Below, one piece after another: positions 16,866 through 25,965 of a stretch of DNA of 64,000 nt. Source of the stretch: an uncultured Croceitalea sp. Lineage in GTDB: Bacteria > Bacteroidota > Bacteroidia > Flavobacteriales > Flavobacteriaceae. The stretch's first letter is position 1; each line of letters opens with the position of its first letter. A program made the translations under genes and the position numbers. The notes under the pieces were generated by a model. The model saw only the letters and a program-made list of their open reading frames with translations, ran no database searches and was not told where the DNA came from. The DNA lies in assembly GCA_947495075.1 (NCBI GenBank), contig CANLXH010000001.1:248001-312000 (forward strand), in the 5' to 3' direction.

Positions 16866-19511
16866 ATGAAATATTTAATGAATAAGACCAAGTTCATTTT
16901 CTTATTTATTTTAAGCATTTCCTTTTTGGGGTGTGAAGAAGATGATGAGGCAAATTTGCCTGAAGTAGTTGCTGGGTTTACTTTTATACAAAGTGAAACC
17001 ACGGGTACTGTTACATTTACAAATATCTCGGAAGAAGCTCAGCGTTATGAGTGGAATTTTGGAGACGGAACTACTTCAACGGAAATTAATCCAATAAGAA
17101 CTTTCGCTGAAGGAACTTTTACAGTCTCTTTAAAGGCTTCCAATATTGCTGGTGCATCTAATGTATTTGAAGATCAGATTACTGTTGATATTCCTGATAC
17201 TATGCCAGATTTTGATTCTGGATTATTGACTAACGGTGATTTTGAAGCTGGTGGAGATTCTTGGACAGGTAATGCGTTGAATGTGCAAACAGAAGGTGGT
17301 AATAGCTTTAATTTAGCCAATGTTGAGACGGCAGGAAATGCCTTTGATGTGAATCTAAGCCAAGTCGTTGCAATTACTCAGGACACGAACTATATCTTAA
17401 CTTTTGATGCAAGTTCTGACCAAGCTCGAACTATGTTGGCAGGTATAGGATTGAACGAGGCACCTTTTACCAATACAACTGTAGAGATAGACCTAACAAC
17501 AGACACGCAAACATTTACACTACAGTTAAGCGCCGCTGATTTTGGAGGAGCTAACAGTAGGGTCTTATTTGATATGGGAGCGGATGTAGGTGTAGTAGTA
17601 ATTGATAATGTGTCGTTAGTAGAAGGCGGTGATGGTAGTGACTCTAATACTGGAGGAAACGGCTTTGATTCAGGCTTGTTAACAAATGGAGATTTTGAGA
17701 ATGGTAGCGAACCATGGATAGGTAATGCTGTAAATGTTCAGGAAGACAGTGGTAATAGCTTCAACTTTGCAGATGTACAGACAGCTGGAGACGCTTTTGC
17801 TGTCAACCTAAGCCAGGTTGTAGCGATTACCCAGGGTACGAACTATATTTTAACTTTTGACGCTTCGTCTGACCAAGCGCGAACAATGTTGGCAGGCATA
17901 GGACTAAACGAGGCACCATTTACCAATACGGCACCAGAGGTAAACTTAACTATGGATACCCAAACATTTACACTACAGTTAAGTGCTGCTGATTTTGGAG
18001 GAGCAAACAGTAGAGTCTTATTTGATATGGGTGCAGCCGTAGGTACAGTCGTCATCGATAATGTTTCGCTGGTAGAAGGTGGAGATGGCAGTGATACCAA
18101 TGGTGGCGGAGGCACCTTCGATTCAGGCTTATTGACAAATGGTGATTTTGAAAATGGTGCAACTCCTTGGATAGGAAACGCATTGAATGTACAAACAGAA
18201 GGAGGTAATAGCTTCAACTTTGCAGATGTACAGACAGCTGGAGACGCTTTTGCTGTGAACCTAAGTCAGGTTGTAGCAATTACCCAAGGCACGAACTATA
18301 TTTTAACTTTTGATGCCTCATCTGACCAAACACGAACAATGTTGGCAGGAATCGGGTTGAATGAAGCACCATTTACCAATACGGCACCAGAGGTTAATTT
18401 AACAACCGATACCCAAACATTTACACTACAGTTAAGTGCTGCTGATTTTGGAGGAGCAAACAGTAGAGTCTTATTTGATATGGGAGCGGCTGTAGGTACA
18501 GTCGTCATCGATAATGTTTCGCTGGTAGAAGGTGGAGATGGCAGTGATACCAATGGTGGCGGAGGCACCTTCGATTCAGGCTTATTGACAAATGGAGACT
18601 TTGAAAATGGTGCGACTCCTTGGATAGGAAACGCATTGAATGTACAAACAGAAGGAGGTAATAGCTTCAACTTTGCGGATGTACAGACAGCTGGAGACGC
18701 TTTTGCTGTCAACCTAAGCCAGGTTGTAGCGATTACCCAAGGTACGAACTATATTTTAACTTTTGACGCTTCGTCTGACCAAGCGCGAACAATGTTGGCA
18801 GGCATAGGACTAAACGAGGCACCATTTACCAATACGGCGCCAGAGGTTAATTTAACAACCGATACACAAACTTTTACATTGCAGTTGGCAGCCAATGATT
18901 TCGGCGGAGCCAATAGTCGTGTATTATTTGATATGGGAGCGGCTGTAGGTACAGTCGTCATCGATAATGTTTCGCTGGTAGAAGGTGGAGACGGTAGTGA
19001 TACCAATGGTGGTGGAAGTACAAGTGGAGAGTTAGCAACCAATGGTGATTTTGAAACTGGTGATGCAACTGGATATGATGTATTCCAGAACGGTGGATCT
19101 GCTACATTGGATAATACAATCAATAACGGAGGTACATGGTCTGGTAGAATAGCTACGAACGGACCTAGTAATCCTGCTTTTAAACAGGAACGAATAGGTT
19201 CTGGAACAGTTCAGGCTGGTGATGTGGTTCAAATAGTGTTTGATCATATCGGTTCTGTAGTGCAACCAGGAGCAGTATTTAATGTATTGCTTTTTGGCGA
19301 AGGTGCGACCGGAGTATCGTTTACACATGTATTCAATCCGGCTCCTTCGTTATCTAGTAGTTGGACCACTTTCACAGGAACATTTACTATACCATCAGGG
19401 ACTGACGTTAGTGAAGGTATCTCATTCCTTATAGAAGGGGTTTGTGGTGGCGATACCGGTTGTAGTGTTATAGCAAATATTGATAATATTTCAGTTACAT
19501 TGAATCCATAA
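16866..19511 (+). CDS. Multi-CBM surface lipoprotein: PKD domain plus five CBM4/9-like modules
   Basis: The 881-residue lipoprotein has its lipobox at FLGC (Cys23). A PKD domain spans about 34-113 (YEWNFGDGTTS). Four nearly identical 151-residue modules follow, each starting DSGLLTNGDFE and ending VIDNVSLVEGGDGS, and then a fifth, diverged module (about 721-881) starting ELATNGDFETGD. The modules resemble CBM4/9-type carbohydrate-binding domains. No catalytic residues are visible. Tandem modules would give high-avidity binding to long glucan chains at the surface. A possible terminator lies between this gene and the phosphorylase gene, so surface and cytoplasmic genes may be expressed at different levels. 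Confidence 0.83.
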   Translation: MKYLMNKTKFIFLFILSISFLGCEEDDEANLPEVVAGFTFIQSETTGTVTFTNISEEAQRYEWNFGDGTTSTEINPIRTFAEGTFTVSLKASNIAGASNVFEDQITVDIPDTMPDFDSGLLTNGDFEAGGDSWTGNALNVQTEGGNSFNLANVETAGNAFDVNLSQVVAITQDTNYILTFDASSDQARTMLAGIGLNEAPFTNTTVEIDLTTDTQTFTLQLSAADFGGANSRVLFDMGADVGVVVIDNVSLVEGGDGSDSNTGGNGFDSGLLTNGDFENGSEPWIGNAVNVQEDSGNSFNFADVQTAGDAFAVNLSQVVAITQGTNYILTFDASSDQARTMLAGIGLNEAPFTNTAPEVNLTMDTQTFTLQLSAADFGGANSRVLFDMGAAVGTVVIDNVSLVEGGDGSDTNGGGGTFDSGLLTNGDFENGATPWIGNALNVQTEGGNSFNFADVQTAGDAFAVNLSQVVAITQGTNYILTFDASSDQTRTMLAGIGLNEAPFTNTAPEVNLTTDTQTFTLQLSAADFGGANSRVLFDMGAAVGTVVIDNVSLVEGGDGSDTNGGGGTFDSGLLTNGDFENGATPWIGNALNVQTEGGNSFNFADVQTAGDAFAVNLSQVVAITQGTNYILTFDASSDQARTMLAGIGLNEAPFTNTAPEVNLTTDTQTFTLQLAANDFGGANSRVLFDMGAAVGTVVIDNVSLVEGGDGSDTNGGGSTSGELATNGDFETGDATGYDVFQNGGSATLDNTINNGGTWSGRIATNGPSNPAFKQERIGSGTVQAGDVVQIVFDHIGSVVQPGAVFNVLLFGEGATGVSFTHVFNPAPSLSSSWTTFTGTFTIPSGTDVSEGISFLIEGVCGGDTGCSVIANIDNISVTLNP
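17214..19025 (+). repeat. Four 453-bp in-frame tandem repeats
   Basis: Repeat units start at 17214, 17667, 18120 and 18573, each exactly 453 bases (151 codons). Units 3 and 4 are almost identical at the DNA level, while unit 1 is the most diverged. A fifth, clearly divergent module begins near 19026. The pattern points to recent duplication or gene conversion of one CBM-type module. Confidence 0.92.
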
Positions 19512-19578
19512 TTAGTAATGGAAATTATAGTACTACAAATATTAGTATGAGTTTTTGCAAATAATCATAAAAATAAGT

Positions 19579-19615
19579 AAGGGCTAGTCTGGAACAATAT
19601 TCAACTAGCCTTTTT
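19579..19615 (+). terminator. Intrinsic terminator or attenuator inside the glucan operon
   Basis: The stem AAGGGCTAGT (19579-19588) pairs with ACTAGCCTTT (19604-19613), with one G-T pair and a 15-base loop, followed by T-rich sequence. It lies between the multi-CBM lipoprotein gene and the phosphorylase gene, all read in the same direction, so it may attenuate transcription within the locus. Confidence 0.65.
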
Positions 19616-19677
19616 CAACCAAAATCAATCAAAAAAGAGATGCCGCTTTGTGGTATGTCAAAAAGTAGAACTAATCA

Positions 19678-22600
19678 ATGAGTTCCAAAAGAATTAAAGG
19701 CAAGCAGGTTAAGTTCGAAAACGAAAATTTTTATAAAATTTCGAACAGTGATAAGATGCGACCGTTTTTCATGAGCATCGTAAGTGATTCCAATCATTGG
19801 ATGTTTATTTCCAGCAATGGAGGATTAAGTGCGGGACGAAAAAATAGTGACTATGCCTTATTCCCTTATTACACAGATGATAAGATAACAGAGTCTTATG
19901 ACCTTACTGGTAGTAAAACTATTTTTCAAGTAATTATTTCTGATAAAAAAAGAATCTGGGAACCTTTCTCGGAGAGATACACTGGCATATATAATTTTAC
20001 AAGGAACTTGTACAAAAATGAGGTTGGTAATAAAGTCATTTTTGAAGAAGAGAATCATGATTTGGGACTCACATTTCAATACCAATGGAATTCAAGCAAT
20101 CGTTTTGGTTTTGTAAGAAAGAGTAAACTAACCAATATTTCTAAAAATGTTGTAGAAGTAAAAGTTTTAGATGGTATCCAAAATATTATGCCTTATGGTG
20201 TGGGTGCTGCTACTCAACAATCAAGTAGCAACTTGGTAGATGCATATAAAAGGAGTGAATTAATAAAAGATTCTGGTTTAGGGATTTTTGCACTTAGTGC
20301 TATTATTGTAGATAAAGCGGAACCAAGTGAAGCCTTGAAAGCGAATGTAGTTTGGAATTCTGGGCTTCAAAAGCCTAAAATTTTACTATCATCATTACAG
20401 CTAGATAGTTTTAGGAATGGCAACACAATTAAGGAAGAAGAGGATGTTAAGGCAGAAAAAGGGGCATATTTTGTTGTTACAGATTTAAAGATTCAGTCCA
20501 ATGAAGAAAAGAATTGGATGATAGTCGCAGATGTAAATAAAAGTTCAGCCAAGGTCTTAAATCTTTCAAATGAGATAAAAATAAATAGTGAACTTTCCAC
20601 AGAAGTTTTTGAGGATATCCAATTAGGAACAAAGAACCTAATTACACTTACAAATGCATCAGACGGGAAACAACTTACAGCTGATAAAAGAAACAATACT
20701 AGACATTATTCTAATGTGGTGTTTAATATCATGCGTGGTGGAATTTTTGACGATAACTATACTATCGAAAAAGAGGATTTTACATGCTATTTAAGAAAAG
20801 CAAACAAAAGTTGTTTTAAGGAGAATAAAAAATTGTTAGGTGAACTTACAAACAAGTTCGCTTATAAAGATTTAAAAGAAGTAGCTGCTAAAAGTGACGA
20901 TAAGAATTTTACTAGATTATGTTTAGAGTATTTACCACTAAAATTTAGTAGAAGACATGGCGACCCAAGTAGACCTTGGAATAAATTTTCAATTAACACT
21001 ACTACAGAGGAGGGTGAAAAAGTTTTGGATTATGAAGGTAATTGGCGTGATATATTTCAAAACTGGGAAGCTTTAGCACATTCTTATCCTGAATTTATTG
21101 AGAGTATGATTCATAAGTTTTTGAATGCTACTACGTTTGATGGATATAATCCTTACCGAGTTACTAAAAGTGGTTTTGATTGGGAAATTATTGAGCCAGA
21201 CGACCCATGGTCTTACATTGGATATTGGGGAGATCACCAAATTATTTACCTACTTAAGTTTTTGGAGTTTAGTGAGAATCATTATCCAGGAAGTTTAGCA
21301 AGTTATTTTGATAAGAAAATCTTTGTGTATGCTAATGTCCCCTATAAAATTAAAAGTTATCAGGATATTTTAGATAACCCAAAGGATACGATTCTTTTTG
21401 ATCAAAAGTTGGACGCTCAGATTAGCAAAGAACGAAATCTAATAGGTGCCGACGCCACTCTTTTAAGAGGTCAAGATTCAAAAGTTTACAAAGTAAACTT
21501 GCTTGAAAAGTTATTAGCAACAGTATTAGCAAAAGTATCTAATTTTATTCCAGAAGCCGGGATTTGGATGAATACCCAAAGACCGGAATGGAACGATGCC
21601 AACAATGCTTTAGTTGGTAATGGGGTTTCCATGGTTACATTAAATTATTTAAGAAGATTCTTGAATTTTTTTGAAAAACTAGTTGAAGACGTTTCCTTAG
21701 AAAATTATGAAATTTCCAAAGAGTTGATAACTTTTTTCAATGAAGTTAGGGCTACGCTCATCGATAATATGGCTATACTTATTAATGTAATATCCAATGC
21801 AGATAGAAAAAAAGTAATGGATAGCTTGGGTAATGCTGGCAGTAACTTTAGAAACAAAATTTACAATAGCAGTTTTACTACTAAAACGGGAAAATTAAAT
21901 AAAGAGGATATTCTACAATTTATTCAAATAACCTCAAGGTATTTAGAGCATAGTATTAGAGCCAATAAACGAGAAGATAATTTATATCACGCCTATAACT
22001 TGATGACTATTGACAATGAAACAGAGGTTTCTATTTCATACTTATCAGAAATGTTAGAAGGTCAAGTAGCTGCATTGAGCTCTGGTTATATTTCAGGGAA
22101 AGATTCATTAGCGTTATTAGATGGGTTAAAGAGTAGTGCCTTATTTAGAGAAGATCAGTTTAGCTATCTACTTTATCCCAACAAGCAATTACCAAAGTTT
22201 GTTGATAAGAACAACATCCCATCCAAACAAGCTGAGAAGTCAACATTAATCCAACAGCTATTAAAAGATGGAAACTCAACGATTGTTGAGAAAGATACTC
22301 AAGGAAATTATCATTTTAATGGCTCGTTCAATAATGCAGAAAGTCTAAAAATTGCATTATCCAAGTTGCCAAAAGCAGCATATAGCGAGTTAATCAGAAA
22401 AGAGGAAGATTTACTCCTATCAATTTTTGAAGAAATATTTGACCATAAATCCTTTACGGGTAGATCAGGAACCTTTTTTGGTTACGAAGGTCTAGGTTCA
22501 ATTTACTGGCATATGGTTTCTAAACTACTTCTTGCTGTACAAGAAACTTGCATAAGAGCTATTGAAGAAAAAGAAAGTAATGAAACAATAGGTAGACTTT

Positions 22601-23094
22601 TAGAGCATTATTATGAAATTAATGAAGGCATTGGGGTTCATAAATCACCAGAACTATATGGCGCATTCCCAACAGATCCATATTCGCATACACCAGCAGG
22701 TAAAGGAGCGCAGCAACCAGGTATGACTGGTCAAGTGAAGGAAGATATTTTAAGCAGATTTGGAGAACTTGGGGTTTTTGTGAAAAATGGAAAGCTAACT
22801 TTTAAACCGGACTTATTACGAAAAGATGAGTTTTTAAAAGAAGCGCTTCCATTTGAATACACTAGTTTAAGCGGTAATCAAGAAAAGATTTTATTAGAAA
22901 AGGATAATCTTGGTTTTACCTATTGTCAAGTACCAGTAGTTTATAAACTTTCTGAAGAAGAAAGTTTACAAGTTCTTTTTAATGATAATTCTAGAGCAGA
23001 GTTCAATAGTTTAACATTAGATGTACCTACAAGTAAAAAGATTTTTGGGCGAACAGGTGAAGTTAACCAAATTCAGGTATCAATTAAGAAGTGA
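19678..23094 (+). CDS. Beta-1,3-glucan phosphorylase, GH149-like
   Basis: This 1138-residue protein has no signal peptide and so acts in the cytoplasm. Its N-terminal beta domain contains HWMFISSNGGLSAGR and ALFPYYTDDK, as in the GH94/GH149/GH161 phosphorylase group. The central helical barrel has RPEWNDANNALVG, in which Asp640 aligns with the catalytic Asp of the WND motif of GH94 enzymes. Length and neighbours (GH16, GH17, GH30) fit GH149, whose members cut beta-1,3-glucan with phosphate to give glucose-1-phosphate; GH161 is the main alternative. It would save ATP compared with hydrolysis. ATG at 19678 is preceded by an A-rich leader. The family call is from memory of motifs, not a search. 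Confidence 0.75.
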   Translation: MSSKRIKGKQVKFENENFYKISNSDKMRPFFMSIVSDSNHWMFISSNGGLSAGRKNSDYALFPYYTDDKITESYDLTGSKTIFQVIISDKKRIWEPFSERYTGIYNFTRNLYKNEVGNKVIFEEENHDLGLTFQYQWNSSNRFGFVRKSKLTNISKNVVEVKVLDGIQNIMPYGVGAATQQSSSNLVDAYKRSELIKDSGLGIFALSAIIVDKAEPSEALKANVVWNSGLQKPKILLSSLQLDSFRNGNTIKEEEDVKAEKGAYFVVTDLKIQSNEEKNWMIVADVNKSSAKVLNLSNEIKINSELSTEVFEDIQLGTKNLITLTNASDGKQLTADKRNNTRHYSNVVFNIMRGGIFDDNYTIEKEDFTCYLRKANKSCFKENKKLLGELTNKFAYKDLKEVAAKSDDKNFTRLCLEYLPLKFSRRHGDPSRPWNKFSINTTTEEGEKVLDYEGNWRDIFQNWEALAHSYPEFIESMIHKFLNATTFDGYNPYRVTKSGFDWEIIEPDDPWSYIGYWGDHQIIYLLKFLEFSENHYPGSLASYFDKKIFVYANVPYKIKSYQDILDNPKDTILFDQKLDAQISKERNLIGADATLLRGQDSKVYKVNLLEKLLATVLAKVSNFIPEAGIWMNTQRPEWNDANNALVGNGVSMVTLNYLRRFLNFFEKLVEDVSLENYEISKELITFFNEVRATLIDNMAILINVISNADRKKVMDSLGNAGSNFRNKIYNSSFTTKTGKLNKEDILQFIQITSRYLEHSIRANKREDNLYHAYNLMTIDNETEVSISYLSEMLEGQVAALSSGYISGKDSLALLDGLKSSALFREDQFSYLLYPNKQLPKFVDKNNIPSKQAEKSTLIQQLLKDGNSTIVEKDTQGNYHFNGSFNNAESLKIALSKLPKAAYSELIRKEEDLLLSIFEEIFDHKSFTGRSGTFFGYEGLGSIYWHMVSKLLLAVQETCIRAIEEKESNETIGRLLEHYYEINEGIGVHKSPELYGAFPTDPYSHTPAGKGAQQPGMTGQVKEDILSRFGELGVFVKNGKLTFKPDLLRKDEFLKEALPFEYTSLSGNQEKILLEKDNLGFTYCQVPVVYKLSEEESLQVLFNDNSRAEFNSLTLDVPTSKKIFGRTGEVNQIQVSIKK

Positions 23095-23121
23095 ATTACA
23101 GAACAACTAAATAATAGGAGC

Positions 23122-24396
23122 ATGAAAAACTTTTTTAAAATATGTAGCTACATTACAGTGATATGTTTGGTTTTTTCATGTAAAGACAACACCAAATCAG
23201 AAAATAAAGAAGCTATAGTGAATCAAGAATCAAGCAGAAACGCAAAAGATATTTTAGGTAATCCAGCATATTTGGCGATGTCTTATGGAGGTTATAGAGA
23301 AATCGACCATGGCGTAGAGCCAACGATAATGCAGTTAAAGGAGGATATGAAGATTCTAAGTGCGATGGGGGTTAAGGTATTACGTACATATAAAGTACAT
23401 CTACCCCATGCTGCAAATGTTTTAAAAGCAATTAGTGAACTTAAACAAGAAGATGCAAATTTTGAAATGTATGTAATGCTTGGTGCTTGGATTGACTGCA
23501 AAAACGCTTGGACAGACCAAGAACCCGATCATAATCAAGAAAGTGAACGCAATGCAGTAGAGATTAAAGAAGCGGTTAGGCTTGCAAACAAATATCCAGA
23601 TATAGTTAAAGTCATTGCAGTTGGTAATGAGGCAATGGTAAAATGGGCTGCTAGTTATTATGTACAACCATGGGTAATTTTAAAATGGGTGAATCATCTT
23701 CAAGAATTAAAGAAATCTGGGTCACTTTCAAAAGATTTATGGATTACCAGTTCTGATAATTTTGCCTCATGGGGTGGAGGAGATGCAGAATACCATGTTG
23801 AAGATTTAAACAAACTAATTGCAGCAGTTGACTTTCTTTCCGTACATACATATCCCATGCATGATACGCATTACAATCCAGTTTTTTGGGGAGTTTCAGC
23901 CTCTGAAAAAGAATTATCTGATATAGAAAAAATTGATGCTTCTATGTTAAGGGCAAAAGAATATGCTATGTCACAGTACAACAACGTATCCAAGTATATG
24001 AAGAGTTTAGGTACAGATAAACCTATTCACATTGGAGAAACAGGTTGGGCAACTACTTCAAACGGACATTATGGTCCCGAAGGTTCAAAAGCGACCGATG
24101 AATATAAAGAAGCATTGTATTATAAACATATGCGAGAATGGACCAATGAAGAAGGTATATCATGCTTTTATTTTGAAGGCTTTGATGAACAATGGAAGGA
24201 TGCTGCCAATCCTTTAGGTTCAGAAAATCATTTTGGACTAATAAATTTAGAAGGAGAAGCAAAGTATGCCCTTTGGAACTCGGTAGATAATGGAATTTTT
24301 GAGGGTCTAACTAGAGATGGTAAACCAATTACCAAGACCTATAATGGCAACAGGGAAGAATTAATGAAGGAAGTTTTGGTACCACCATATAAATAA
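23122..24396 (+). CDS. GH17 beta-1,3-glucanase lipoprotein
   Basis: The 424-residue protein is a lipoprotein (VFSC, Cys20) with a single GH17-type TIM barrel. Catalytic residues are visible: acid/base Glu170 in AVGNEAM and nucleophile Glu306 in HIGETGWAT, both classical GH17 positions. The family cuts beta-1,3-glucan chains or transfers glucanosyl units. It starts 27 bases after the phosphorylase gene, and its stop codon overlaps the start of GH30. The second GH17 of this locus is shorter and lacks a signal, so the two are likely split between periplasm (or surface) and cytoplasm. Confidence 0.88.
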   Translation: MKNFFKICSYITVICLVFSCKDNTKSENKEAIVNQESSRNAKDILGNPAYLAMSYGGYREIDHGVEPTIMQLKEDMKILSAMGVKVLRTYKVHLPHAANVLKAISELKQEDANFEMYVMLGAWIDCKNAWTDQEPDHNQESERNAVEIKEAVRLANKYPDIVKVIAVGNEAMVKWAASYYVQPWVILKWVNHLQELKKSGSLSKDLWITSSDNFASWGGGDAEYHVEDLNKLIAAVDFLSVHTYPMHDTHYNPVFWGVSASEKELSDIEKIDASMLRAKEYAMSQYNNVSKYMKSLGTDKPIHIGETGWATTSNGHYGPEGSKATDEYKEALYYKHMREWTNEEGISCFYFEGFDEQWKDAANPLGSENHFGLINLEGEAKYALWNSVDNGIFEGLTRDGKPITKTYNGNREELMKEVLVPPYK

Positions 24397-25931
24397 TGAA
24401 TATAAAGAGATTTCAAAATAGTAGTTTACCTATAAAGGCTAATAGAATTAGTGTAATGGTTGTATTTATAACCTTAATGCTAAGTGGTTGTATGGATAAA
24501 GAAAAAAAATTGGAAGTTACAGTATATGAAACAAGTTCTAGCGGAAAAAAGTTAGAGAAAATAAAGGAATTTCTGGAGACCAGTAATGCCATACAACTTA
24601 CGGTTTTGCCAAATAAAGAATACCAAAAGATTACTGGTTTCGGAGGCTCTTTCACCGAATCTTCAGCATATCTATTAAATCAACTAGGAAAAGAAAATAG
24701 AAGGAAGATTATTGAGGCTTATTTTGGAGAGAGTGGAGCAAAATATTCTTTGACCAGAACCCATATGAATTCTTGTGATTTTTCGCTTAGTAACTATTCG
24801 TATGCTCCAGTAGAAGATGATTTAATGCTAGAGCATTTCAGTATTGTAGAAGATAAAGATGATATTATTCCTATGATTAAAGATGCCATGAAGGTATCAA
24901 AAGAAGGCTTTAAGATTCTATCCTCTCCCTGGACAGCTCCACCATGGATGAAAGATAACAAAGATTGGAAAGGTGGAAAATTACTGCCAGAATATAATGA
25001 TGTCTGGGCACTGTTCTTTTCAAAATATATTGAAGCATATAAAAAAGAAGGTATTGATATATGGGGATTTACCGTTGAAAATGAACCTCTTGGAAACGAT
25101 AACAATTGGGAAAGTATGCATTTTACTGCTGAAGAGATGACCCAATTTGTTCAAAACCACCTAGGACCAAAATTGGAAGCAAATGGACATGATGTGAAAA
25201 TATTAGGTTATGACCAGAATAGAGAACACTTAAATGAATGGGTAGACACTATGTATGCTACTGAAAATACTTCTAAATATTTTGATGGAACAGCTATACA
25301 TTGGTACGCTAGTACCTATGAAGTTTTTCCAGAAGCTTTGCAATATGCACATAAAAAAGCTCCTAATAAATATTTAATACAGACGGAGGCCTGCGTTGAT
25401 GCCGAAGTGCCAAAATGGAAAGATGATGCATGGTATTGGAAGAAAGAAGCTACTGATTGGGGCTGGGATTGGGCACCTGAAAAAGATAAATACCTACACC
25501 CAAAATATGCCCCTGTAAATAGATATGCAAGAGATATTATTGGTTGCCTTAACAATTGGGTAGATGGCTGGATAGATTGGAATATGATTTTAGATAAGCA
25601 AGGTGGACCAAATTGGTTTAAGAATTGGTGTGTCGCTCCTGTAATAGTTGACCCAGAAAATGATGAGGTCTATTTTACCCCTGTCTATTATACATTGGTT
25701 CATTTTAGCAAATTTATACGACCTGGAGCCACAAGAATAGGATTGTCTATGACAGATGATTCAATTATAGCAACGGCTTGTAAAAACCCAGATGGTTCAA
25801 TTGCAGTTGTGGTATTTAATCAGGATAAAGACAAGAAGAGCTTATCACTTTCTTTAGGTGAAAGAAATACAGCTATACAGATTGATGCTCAAGCCATTCA
25901 AACGATAATAATAAATGAGGTAACGAAATAA
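24396..25931 (+). CDS. GH30 glucanase (probably beta-1,6-glucanase)
   Basis: The 511-residue protein begins with a lipoprotein-type signal (LSGC, Cys32). A GH30 barrel follows, with the N-terminal KITGFGGSFTESS motif near residue 78, acid/base Glu230 in TVENEPL and nucleophile Glu331 in LIQTEAC. The C-terminal beta domain ends with QAIQTIIIN. GH30 subfamilies in laminarin loci commonly cut the beta-1,6 side branches, and the neighbours make that the best guess; glucosylceramidase annotation by homology would be misleading. Its ATG overlaps the stop of the GH17 gene (TAATG), so they are translationally coupled. Confidence 0.88.
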   Translation: MNIKRFQNSSLPIKANRISVMVVFITLMLSGCMDKEKKLEVTVYETSSSGKKLEKIKEFLETSNAIQLTVLPNKEYQKITGFGGSFTESSAYLLNQLGKENRRKIIEAYFGESGAKYSLTRTHMNSCDFSLSNYSYAPVEDDLMLEHFSIVEDKDDIIPMIKDAMKVSKEGFKILSSPWTAPPWMKDNKDWKGGKLLPEYNDVWALFFSKYIEAYKKEGIDIWGFTVENEPLGNDNNWESMHFTAEEMTQFVQNHLGPKLEANGHDVKILGYDQNREHLNEWVDTMYATENTSKYFDGTAIHWYASTYEVFPEALQYAHKKAPNKYLIQTEACVDAEVPKWKDDAWYWKKEATDWGWDWAPEKDKYLHPKYAPVNRYARDIIGCLNNWVDGWIDWNMILDKQGGPNWFKNWCVAPVIVDPENDEVYFTPVYYTLVHFSKFIRPGATRIGLSMTDDSIIATACKNPDGSIAVVVFNQDKDKKSLSLSLGERNTAIQIDAQAIQTIIINEVTK

Positions 25932-25965
25932 CAGTTATGTAGCGCTACTAACTAAACAAACAACT

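Noticed and set aside
17843-19123. Long minus-strand reading frames opposite the CBM repeats
   Set aside because: They recur with the 453-bp repeat, are low in complexity (Pro/Ser rich), and mirror the plus-strand frame; shadows of the real gene.
24396-25931. Glucosylceramidase role for the GH30 enzyme
   Set aside because: The fold suggests that label, but the neighbours are all beta-glucan enzymes and a bacterial ceramide route is not in view.
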